A stretch of DNA of 20,002 bases from an uncultured Clostridia bacterium. GTDB lineage: Bacteria > Bacillota > Clostridia > Oscillospirales > Ruminococcaceae. Below are positions 6,812 through 13,711 of the stretch, in pieces. The DNA lies in contig CALXKG010000145.1 of NCBI GenBank assembly GCA_944388825.1, forward strand, positions 1-20,002, given 5' to 3'. Made by a program: the position numbers and the translations under genes. Positions within the stretch are counted from its first letter, which is position 1, and every line of letters starts with the position of its first letter. The notes under the pieces were generated by a model that worked only from the letters and a program-made list of their open reading frames with translations, searched no databases and had not been told where the DNA came from.

Positions 6812-7587
6812 TCCTGGCTGCCGCTGTCACAAACGCGTATATCACCCTGGGCTGCATCGGCCGCCGGGGGATCTATCTCACCTCCCGGTTTGCGACCGTC
6901 GTCCACAAGACTGAGGATGAGTACGCGGTCGATTTTTACCGGATGCTGGAATTAAACGGCATCAAGCCGGAGGAGATGGAAGGGTCCATCCTTTCGTCGG
7001 TCGTGCCGCCGGTCGATTTTGCCATCATCGGGGCGCTGACCCGGCTGACCGGCAAAAAGCCGCTGGTGGTCGGGCCGGGGGTCAAGACCGGGCTGAACAT
7101 CCGGATCGACGACCCGTCCCAGCTGGGGGCAAACCTTGTCGCCGGGGCGGTCGCCGCTCTCGACCGGTACCGGCCGCCGATGGTCGTCTTTGATATGGGG
7201 GCTGCTACGGCCGCTTCGGTCATCGACCGGAAGGGGCGGTATGTCGGCGGGTTCATCAGTCCCGGGGTGCGGATCGCCCTCGACGCCGGGGCCTCCGGCA
7301 CCGCGCAGCTGCCCCGGGTCAGCCTGGAAAAGCCGGGATCGGTCATCGGGCGGGGGACAGTCGCCGCCCTCCAATCGGGGGCGGTCTACGGCACCGCCGG
7401 GATGCTGGACGGGATGATCGGCCGGATCGCCGAAGAGCTGGGCGAGCCGGAGGAGGCGCTGACGCTGGTCGCCACCGGCGGCAGCGCGGAGGAGATGATC
7501 GTCTCCCTCTGCAAGCACCCGGTGCAGTTTGACCCGCAGCTGGTGCTGCACGGGCTGTGGCTGATCTACAAAAGAAATGAAAAATAA
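6808..7587 (+). CDS. Degenerate CoaX paralogue (probable pantothenate pseudokinase)
   Basis: The 259-aa product aligns without gaps over almost its whole length with the CoaX encoded just upstream, starting M-I-L-A in both. Conserved: H-K-T-E-D-E-Y, S-S-V-V-P-P-V, D-M-G (Asp129), P-G-V-R, A-Q-L-P, I-G-R and the C-terminal H-G-L-W-L-I-Y. Lost: the first motif reads A-A-V-T-N-A, so Asp6 is Ala, and G-S-D-R reads G-A-N-L, so Asp109 is Asn and Arg110 is Leu. I infer it cannot catalyse phosphorylation alone. The ATG at 6808 overlaps the coaX stop (ATGA) and has GGAGG upstream, implying coupled translation and probably matched amounts. It may form a heterodimer with CoaX or sense pantothenate or CoA; neither is shown by sequence. 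Confidence 0.85.
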   Translation: MILAAAVTNAYITLGCIGRRGIYLTSRFATVVHKTEDEYAVDFYRMLELNGIKPEEMEGSILSSVVPPVDFAIIGALTRLTGKKPLVVGPGVKTGLNIRIDDPSQLGANLVAGAVAALDRYRPPMVVFDMGAATAASVIDRKGRYVGGFISPGVRIALDAGASGTAQLPRVSLEKPGSVIGRGTVAALQSGAVYGTAGMLDGMIGRIAEELGEPEEALTLVATGGSAEEMIVSLCKHPVQFDPQLVLHGLWLIYKRNEK

Positions 7588-7620
7588 AGGATAGAAATGC
7601 TGCGCATTTCTTATTTGCTT

Positions 7621-7654
7621 AAATAAAGGTCAAGAACCGGATAATCCTTTATTT
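7621..7654 (+). terminator. Probable terminator of the panT-coaX block
   Basis: AAATAAAGG (7621-7629) pairs with CCTTTATTT (7646-7654) and is followed by TTCGTCTTTT. Just before it AGAAATGC/GCATTTCT (7592-7610) forms a second stem followed by TATTTGCTT. The stems are AT-rich and moderate, so read-through into comEC is possible. Confidence 0.5.
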
Positions 7655-7703
7655 TTCGTCTTTTATGATTCATTCTGCATTCCAAAGGAGGGAGGGGAAA
7701 CAG

Positions 7704-9935
7704 GTGGCAGAGAAAACTGTATATCCGGGGGAGAAGAAAGCAGCGCTCCCCCGCTTCTTCTCCCGCCGGGGGGAGGTGCTCGCCCCGACGGCAGTCATCG
7801 GGTTTACGATGATGGGGACGGTGCTGCTGTCCACCCTCTTTTCCCTCTGGGCGATTCGGCTGCTGGCCGGCATCACGGCGGGTCTGGGGGCGGCTGCGCT
7901 CCTTCTGGCCATTTTGCGGCGGAAGGGGCTGGGGCTTCCCCGCGCCGACTTTTTTGCCCTCTTTTTCCTGTCGGCCGCGGCGGCGCTGCTGCTGGCCGGG
8001 GGACACCGGGCGAGCCTTTTGGAAGCGCGGGAGATGTTCGCCGGGAAGGAGGCGGAAATCTCCGGGACCGTCTCGTCGGTCGTCCGGCGGGAGGACGGGG
8101 GCAGCAGCTTCCTGATCGAAAACGGCTGGGTCCGGGCGGCGGACGGCGCCGAAGGGAAGGCCGACGTCCTCTTTTATACCGACGGGGAGCTTTCGTTCGA
8201 CGGCGGGGAAAAAGTTACGCTGGCGGCGGAACTGTCGGAGGAGCTGACCCTCTCCCAGGTGGGGATGGGTGCGGAGCTGACCGCCTTCCGGGCGGAATAT
8301 ATCCGGCAGGACGGGGCCGCTTTCTGGCATCCGCTCTACCGGCTGCGCAGCCGGTTTTTAAACTGGGCGCAGGCGCGGGTCTACGCCGCGATGCCCAGGG
8401 AGAGCGGGAACGTGATGCTGGGGATGCTGCTGGGAAGCCGGGAACAGCTGGGGAGCGATGTCTACGCGCTGCTCCAGGGTTCGGGCCTGGTGCACATCCT
8501 GTCGGTCTCGGGGCTGCATATCGCGGTCTTTTTTTCGCTGGCGCAGAAAATTTTCCGCCGGGCTGGCAGGCGGGCGGCCAATTTCCTTTCGATCCCGCTG
8601 GCGGGGGCCTATGTCTTCCTGACCGGGGCGAGCGTCCCGTCGGTGCGGTCGTTTGTGATGATCGCGTTCCTGGCGGTGGCGGAAGCGCTGTATAAGCCGA
8701 AAAACACGACCGCTTCGCTGGGGCTTGCGGTCACCTTCTTCTGTATCGCCGACCCGATGTGCGTGCTCCAGATGGGGACGGTCCTGTCGGTGGTCGCGGT
8801 CTGGTGCCTTTACGCCGTCGCGCCGGCCATCAAGCTGCCGGGCGGAAAATCGGCCGGGGTTTTGCAGGGCGGCGCGGTCAGCGTCGCGGTCAGTGCGGTC
8901 ACGCTGCCGGTCATGGCGCTGCTGTCCGGGTACCTGCCGCTGCTCTCCCCCTTCTGCTCGGTCCTGGCGCTGCCGGTGATGCCGGCGGCGCTGGGGCTGG
9001 GGGTGCTCTGCGCCCTTTTCGGCGGGAGCGCGATCGGGAAAATCTGCGGGGCGGCGGGGAACCTGCTGGTAGAGTGGATCTTCTTTGTCTCCCGGCTGGG
9101 GGACGCCGGGCCGAAGATCCCGCTGGGAAACCGGATGGTTGCCCTCGGGTGCGGGGCGGTCGCCGTCTTTTTCCTGTTGGCGGCGGCGTTTGTCGGCATC
9201 CGGAAAATTTCCCGGTACCGGGGGATGTTCGTATCGCTGACGGCGGTGCTGCTGGCGGTCACCGGCGTCTGCTCTGCCCTGAGGCCGGACGCGGGGCTGA
9301 AGCTCGTCTCGCTGGAGGGGGCGTATATCCTGCAGCAGGGCGGGCAGGCGCTGGTCATCGGCAGCGGGAAGTCCGATTTTGCCGGGCAGACCGCCGCCCA
9401 GTATCTCAGGGCCAGCGGCGTGACCGATTATGCGCTGCTGATCCCCGAGGGGAAGATGGGGTTTACCGGCGGGAGCTATGAACTGCTGACCCAGTTTCCG
9501 GCGGAGACGCTGATCGCGGCCGGCAACGATTCCCGCCTCGCCGCCGCCATCGCTTCCACCGGGGCGGGGGAAGTGATCCCGGCCGATGGGTGGTCCAAAT
9601 GGGCTGTCCCCGGCGGGGAGATGGAGGTCCGGCCGGGGGGCGAAGGGCCTTACCTTTTGTTTACCACCGGGGAAGGGGAACGGTTTGTCCTACAGGATCA
9701 GGACGACCCGGAGATCTACGGCGGCGGGTTCACCCTCTGCTACGACGAAGGGGCGGACGGGCTGAGGGCCGCGCTGCCGGAGCCGGAAAGGGCGGGCGGT
9801 CCTGCCCGGAAGCTGTCTGCTGGGGACGAGATGCCCCGCTGGGGCGCCGGGTTTACCCGCCCCGACTGGACGGTATATCTGGAAAGCCCGGTGCGGGTGC
9901 AGGCGGAAGGGGGCTGGGAAGATGCGGATGAATGA
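7704..9935 (+). CDS. comEC: ComEC/Rec2-family DNA uptake channel protein
   Basis: Membrane channel that in transformable bacteria carries single-stranded DNA into the cytoplasm. The 743-aa product has N-terminal membrane helices, a soluble OB-like (DUF4131) region, then the Competence domain with its hallmark G-S-G-L-V-H-I-L-S-V-S-G-L-H-I at about residues 258-273, many further helices and a C-terminal soluble domain. In the typical long form that domain is MBL-like with H-x-H-x-D-H. Here the corresponding stretch reads L-L-I-P-E-G-K-M-G-F-T-G-G (about 577-589), so the metal-binding motif is absent. GTG 7704 is chosen because GGAGGGG lies 6 nt upstream; the ATG at 7665 has no ribosome-binding site. 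It overlaps holA, a very common Firmicute pairing. Whether the organism is competent is unknown. Confidence 0.9.
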   Translation: MAEKTVYPGEKKAALPRFFSRRGEVLAPTAVIGFTMMGTVLLSTLFSLWAIRLLAGITAGLGAAALLLAILRRKGLGLPRADFFALFFLSAAAALLLAGGHRASLLEAREMFAGKEAEISGTVSSVVRREDGGSSFLIENGWVRAADGAEGKADVLFYTDGELSFDGGEKVTLAAELSEELTLSQVGMGAELTAFRAEYIRQDGAAFWHPLYRLRSRFLNWAQARVYAAMPRESGNVMLGMLLGSREQLGSDVYALLQGSGLVHILSVSGLHIAVFFSLAQKIFRRAGRRAANFLSIPLAGAYVFLTGASVPSVRSFVMIAFLAVAEALYKPKNTTASLGLAVTFFCIADPMCVLQMGTVLSVVAVWCLYAVAPAIKLPGGKSAGVLQGGAVSVAVSAVTLPVMALLSGYLPLLSPFCSVLALPVMPAALGLGVLCALFGGSAIGKICGAAGNLLVEWIFFVSRLGDAGPKIPLGNRMVALGCGAVAVFFLLAAAFVGIRKISRYRGMFVSLTAVLLAVTGVCSALRPDAGLKLVSLEGAYILQQGGQALVIGSGKSDFAGQTAAQYLRASGVTDYALLIPEGKMGFTGGSYELLTQFPAETLIAAGNDSRLAAAIASTGAGEVIPADGWSKWAVPGGEMEVRPGGEGPYLLFTTGEGERFVLQDQDDPEIYGGGFTLCYDEGADGLRAALPEPERAGGPARKLSAGDEMPRWGAGFTRPDWTVYLESPVRVQAEGGWEDADE

Positions 9936-10962
9936 CGTGACCCTCCTGCGGGCGATCCGGGAACAGCCGCCGGCCCCCGTTTACCTCATCTATGGGAAAG
10001 AGACCTATTATTCCGGCGTCTGTCTGGAGCGGCTGGTCAAAAAGCTGGTCAAAAAAGGGAGCGAAGGGTTTAACCTGCGGCGGTACGAGGGGGAAAACCT
10101 CGATATGGCCGCGCTGAAAAACGAATGCGAAAGTTTGCCGCTGATGGCGCAGTATAAGTGCGTCGTCGTCACCGACTTGAATCTCGCGGCCATCTCCGAG
10201 CCTGCAAGGCGGATGCTGGAGGAGATATTGGACGATCCCAACCCCTCGACCGTCCTCATTTTCTATATGAAGGGGTACGAGCCGCAGCCGAAAAAGAGCG
10301 CCAGGGTCAAAAAGCTGATGGACAAGATCGACCGGGTGGGGGTCGTCGCCGAGATCAACCCCAAGACCCGGGGGGAACTGGTCAAGCTCCTGCGGCAGAA
10401 GTTCCAGAAGGCCGGGTGCGAAATTTCCCCCGCGAACGCCGGCCTGATGATCGACCGGTGCGGCAGCGGGATGGAAGGGCTGCTGGGCGAGGCGGACAAA
10501 CTGATCGCCTATAAGGGGACCGGCGAGGTCACAAAGGCCGATATCGAGCTGGTGACCCATAAGACGCTGGAGGCAAGCGTTTACGACCTCACCCGGGTGC
10601 TGTTCGGCGCGCGGCCGGAAAGCGCGTTCCAGATCCTGCAAAACCTCTTTGCCGAGCGGGAAGAGCCGATGCGGATCCTGTCGGTGCTTTCCTCCTCTGT
10701 CCTGGACCTCTACCGGGCGAAGGCGGCTTTAAACGCCGGAAAAGGTGCGGAGGATATCCTGGCCCTTTACGCCTACGGCGGACGGGCGTTCCTTGTCCGG
10801 AACGCGATGCAGGACGCGCCCCGGTATTCGATGGCGGCGCTGCGGGCGGCAGTCGGGGTGCTTCTGGATACCGAAACCAGAATGAAATCGGGCGGCGGGG
10901 ATGAAAAGACGCTGTTGGAAGAGGCGGTGTTCCGGATTCTGATGCTGCGGGCAAAGGGATAA
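9922..10962 (+). CDS. holA: DNA polymerase III delta subunit (clamp loader)
   Basis: The delta subunit opens the sliding clamp within the clamp-loader complex. The 346-aa product has the expected length and the family opening P-V-Y-L-I-Y-G-K-E (19-27), a RecA/AAA+-like first domain without a functional Walker motif, the V-V-V-T-D-L strand around residue 80, and an alpha-helical C-terminal collar with the E-D-P/E-E-P-M-R-I-L type motif at about 248-254. The start overlaps the 3' end of comEC by 14 nt; AAGGGGG lies 8 nt upstream. The comEC-holA order is a familiar Firmicute arrangement and supports both assignments. Confidence 0.93.
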   Translation: MRMNDVTLLRAIREQPPAPVYLIYGKETYYSGVCLERLVKKLVKKGSEGFNLRRYEGENLDMAALKNECESLPLMAQYKCVVVTDLNLAAISEPARRMLEEILDDPNPSTVLIFYMKGYEPQPKKSARVKKLMDKIDRVGVVAEINPKTRGELVKLLRQKFQKAGCEISPANAGLMIDRCGSGMEGLLGEADKLIAYKGTGEVTKADIELVTHKTLEASVYDLTRVLFGARPESAFQILQNLFAEREEPMRILSVLSSSVLDLYRAKAALNAGKGAEDILALYAYGGRAFLVRNAMQDAPRYSMAALRAAVGVLLDTETRMKSGGGDEKTLLEEAVFRILMLRAKG

Positions 10963-11034
10963 GCGCCGGCCGGCGCGGACAGCTTGACGGATTGCCCGGA
11001 TGGAAGCAGGGCACGGAAAAGGAGGCGGGGCAGG

Positions 11035-11646
11035 ATGCAGGAAAAGATCAAATTGCGGATGCCGGTCGTCGTCGAAGGGAAGTACGACCGGCTGCGGCTG
11101 CAGGAACTGATCGACGGAACGATCCTTGAGACCGGGGGATTCGGCATCTTCCGGGACAGGGAGCGGCTCTCGATGCTGCGGGCGCTGGCGGAAAAGACCG
11201 GGATCGTCATCCTGACCGACTCCGACCGGGCGGGGTTTATGATCCGGAACTATATCCGTTCGGCGATCCCCGACGCGAAAAAGGTCATCAATCTCTATAT
11301 CCCCGATGTCTTCGGCAAGGAGCGGCGGAAGGACGCCCCATCCAGGGAGGGCAAACTGGGGGTAGAGGGGTTTTCGGCCGAGGCGCTTTACGCGATCTTC
11401 CGGCGGGCGGGCCTGCTGGAGGCCGGGCCGCCCGCAGTTTCCGACCCGGTGACAAAAGCCGACCTGTTTTCCCTCGGGCTGTCGGGGGGCGAACGGTCGG
11501 GGTATAAACGGGCGGCGCTGCTCCGCAGACTCGGGCTGCCGGAACGGCTGACCGCAAAGGCGCTGCTGCCGGTTTTAAACACTCTGCTGACCCGGACGGA
11601 ACTGGAAACGCTGGTCCGGGAGATCGAGGAGGAGGACGCGGGATGA
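11035..11646 (+). CDS. Toprim-DUF4093 protein, RNase M5-like
   Basis: The 203-aa product has an N-terminal Toprim fold with V-V-E-G-K-Y-D (Glu14), G-F-G-I-F (35-39), T-D-S-D-R-A-G (Asp62 and Asp64) and G-V-E-G (109-112), then a C-terminal DUF4093 region with L-x-L-x-G-G repeats around 140-150. These are metal-binding features shared with ribonuclease M5, which matures 5S rRNA. The canonical M5 G-V-E-H motif is here G-V-E-G, and the extra C-terminal domain belongs to the clostridial Toprim-DUF4093 group. An RNA- or DNA-processing role is likely, but RnmV function is not certain. The ATG at 11035 has AAAGGAGG upstream; the upstream TTG at 10984 does not. The stop overlaps the next start (ATGA). 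Confidence 0.82.
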   Translation: MQEKIKLRMPVVVEGKYDRLRLQELIDGTILETGGFGIFRDRERLSMLRALAEKTGIVILTDSDRAGFMIRNYIRSAIPDAKKVINLYIPDVFGKERRKDAPSREGKLGVEGFSAEALYAIFRRAGLLEAGPPAVSDPVTKADLFSLGLSGGERSGYKRAALLRRLGLPERLTAKALLPVLNTLLTRTELETLVREIEEEDAG

Positions 11647-12068
11647 AGGCTGTTACGCTCCGGCCGGCGGCAGCGGATGAAGAGGCGGAATGGCTCTCAT
11701 GGGACGCCCACCTGTCCCGGAAGGAGTTCCGGCCGCTGGCGGAACGGGGGCGGCTGCTCTGGATCACCGCCGGGGAAGAAAAGGCGGGGGTGCTCCGCTG
11801 GGGGCTTTTCTGGGATGAGATCCCGTTTTTAAACCTTCTGTGGCTGGAACCCGGGCGCAGGCGGATGGGGCTCGGGGCGAAGGCGATGGAGCTCTGGGAA
11901 AACGCGCGCCGGGCGGAAGGGTACCGGGCTGTCATGACTTCCAGCCAGGCGGACGAGGAAGGGCAGCATTTTTACCGCAGACTCGGGTACCGGGACGCCG
12001 GCGGACTGCTGCCGGGGATAGCCGGGATGGAGCAGGCGATGGAAATATTTTTCATGAAGGGATTTTGA
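11643..12068 (+). CDS. GNAT-family N-acetyltransferase
   Basis: The 141-aa product has the GNAT core: a central strand ending L-W-L-E-P, then the acetyl-CoA pyrophosphate-binding motif R-R-R-M-G-L-G-A (72-79), an alpha helix, and the late F-Y-R-R-L-G-Y motif near residue 110. The first part (V-T-L-R-P-A) is also family-typical. The substrate cannot be predicted. It is translationally coupled to the Toprim gene through an ATGA overlap and closes the comEC-holA operon. Stem-loops follow its stop. Confidence 0.87.
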   Translation: MKAVTLRPAAADEEAEWLSWDAHLSRKEFRPLAERGRLLWITAGEEKAGVLRWGLFWDEIPFLNLLWLEPGRRRMGLGAKAMELWENARRAEGYRAVMTSSQADEEGQHFYRRLGYRDAGGLLPGIAGMEQAMEIFFMKGF

Positions 12069-12078
12069 GGCGGGTAAG

Positions 12079-12132
12079 CCGCCGGGCCGTACCGGCGGTG
12101 CGAAAAAAGCCGCCCTGGGCAACCAGGGCGGC
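12079..12132. terminator. Bidirectional terminator between convergent GNAT and BCCT genes
   Basis: The main stem GCCGCCCTGG (12109-12118) pairs with CCAGGGCGGC (12123-12132) around the loop GCAA. Read rightward CATTTTATTTATT follows; read leftward TTTTTT follows. A preceding stem CCGCCGG/CCGGCGG (12079-12098) may help the rightward transcript. It serves both the GNAT gene and the leftward BCCT gene. Confidence 0.88.
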
Positions 12133-12140
12133 CATTTTAT

Positions 12141-13706
12141 TTATTCCGGCTTTTCCGTTTCTGCCGGCTCCGGTTTTTTCCGGCTGTCTTCTCTGAGGCT
12201 CTTTATAAATCCCGCGATGATCACACAGATAATGATCATGATCGGGAAGGCGGCGCAGATGGACAGCGTCTGCAGCAGCGACAGGGTCGACTGGTTAAAA
12301 AGGAGCGCGATCGGCAGGACGATAAAGACGATGCTCCAGAAGATCCGGAGCTTTTTGCCGGGTTCCTCCCCCTGCCCGATGTTTTTGACCGAGTAGGATG
12401 CGATGACCATGGTCAGCGCGTCAAAGGTGGAGGCGTAAAAGGCCACCATCGCGAGGATCAGCACCACCAGCGCGATCTCCGGGACCGGAAGCGACTCGAA
12501 GATGCTGATGATCGCGGCGGCAGGGCTCTCCGACAGGAGCTGCCCGGCGACGTCCACCAGGCCGGTCACCTGCAGATGCAGCCCGTAGTTGCCAAAGACG
12601 ATGAACGACAGAAAGGTCGCCGAAACGCCTGCGATATACGCGCCTACGATGGTCTGGCGGATGGTCCGCCCCTCGCTGATCTGGCCGATGAAGAAAGGGG
12701 TCGCGACCGACCAGCTGATCCAGTAGGCCCAGTAGAAGATGGTCCAGTTCTGCGGGAAGCCGGACACCCCGTCCCCCGACAGCCGTAAGGGATCCATCCA
12801 GGTGGACATCGAGAGGAAGTTGTTCAGGACGGTGCCGATGGCGGTGACGCCGGTCTCGATGATGTATTTCGCCGGCCCGCAGACAAGGAAGATCGCCATC
12901 AGGCCGAAGAAGAGGCCGATGCAGATGTTCGAGAGCTTGGAGATCCCCTTCATCCCGAACCAGACCGCCAGCGTGAAGACCACCGCGACGAAGACCAGCA
13001 CGATAATCGACAGATAGTTGCTCTCGGGGAGGCCTGTCACCTCCGCCAGCGCCGCCGACAGAAGGGGGGTCGCGGTCGAGAAGGTGGTAGCGGTCGCCGC
13101 CAGCAGCCCGACAATTGCGAAGAGGTCGATGATTTTCCCGAGCGGCCCGTCGACCTTTTTCCCGAGGACCGGCCGGCAGGCTTCGCTCATCCGCTGGCGG
13201 GGGGATTTGCGGACGTGCATCATATAGCCGTAGGCCGCCGCCGGGAGGATGTAGAAGGCCCAGGGGATCGGGCCCCAGTGGAAGAGGGGGTAGGCGCTCG
13301 ACCAGTCCTGTTTCTGGGCCAGGGTCATCCCCTCCATTGCGAAGGGGGTCTCGCTATAGTAATAGCTCCACTCGCAGAGGGACCAGTAGAGGATGTCGGC
13401 CGCCATCGTCGAGGTGAAGATCATCGACCCCCAGGTGAAGGTGGAATAGCGGGGCTTTTCCAGGTTCCCGAGCCGGATGTTCCCGTACTTGGAGGCGGCA
13501 ATCCCGAAGGAGAGGAGCAGCACCCCCAGCCCGAAGACCATATAGACCACCCCAAGGTCGTTGACCAGAAGGTTCCGGAGGGAAGCGATCGCCGCCTCCG
13601 CCTGGGCCGGGAAAAAGACGAGGTAAAGGGAGAGGATGACAATGGCCGCCAGGGGGAAGATGGTGATCCCCCAGTCGATTTTCTGCGGTTTTGGCTGTTT
13701 TTGCAT
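12141..13706 (-). CDS. BCCT-family (betaine/carnitine/choline) transporter, CaiT-like; probable choline importer
   Basis: The 521-aa product has about 12 membrane helices and the BCCT signature W-T-I-F-Y-W-A-Y-W-I-S-W (321-332) followed by G-Q-I-S-E-G-R-T-I-R (341-350), with the tryptophan box that binds trimethylammonium groups. The TM3 region reads F-T-S-T-M-A-A-D-I-L-Y-W-S-L-C-E-W (97-113). This resembles CaiT (L-Y-W-x-x-x-E-W) more than the glycine-rich segment of sodium-coupled BetP. The C-terminal tail is short and charged, without the long osmosensing helix of BetP. The choline assignment rests on the choline-kinase gene 5 nt upstream in the same operon; carnitine or betaine exchange is an alternative. 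A bidirectional terminator follows. Confidence 0.88.
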   Translation of the reverse strand: MQKQPKPQKIDWGITIFPLAAIVILSLYLVFFPAQAEAAIASLRNLLVNDLGVVYMVFGLGVLLLSFGIAASKYGNIRLGNLEKPRYSTFTWGSMIFTSTMAADILYWSLCEWSYYYSETPFAMEGMTLAQKQDWSSAYPLFHWGPIPWAFYILPAAAYGYMMHVRKSPRQRMSEACRPVLGKKVDGPLGKIIDLFAIVGLLAATATTFSTATPLLSAALAEVTGLPESNYLSIIVLVFVAVVFTLAVWFGMKGISKLSNICIGLFFGLMAIFLVCGPAKYIIETGVTAIGTVLNNFLSMSTWMDPLRLSGDGVSGFPQNWTIFYWAYWISWSVATPFFIGQISEGRTIRQTIVGAYIAGVSATFLSFIVFGNYGLHLQVTGLVDVAGQLLSESPAAAIISIFESLPVPEIALVVLILAMVAFYASTFDALTMVIASYSVKNIGQGEEPGKKLRIFWSIVFIVLPIALLFNQSTLSLLQTLSICAAFPIMIIICVIIAGFIKSLREDSRKKPEPAETEKPE

Positions 13707-13711
13707 GGCGT

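Noticed and set aside
7615..7645. Promoter for comEC (TTGCTT and GATAAT)
   Set aside because: The spacing is 19 bp and the elements overlap a probable terminator stem; too weak to list.
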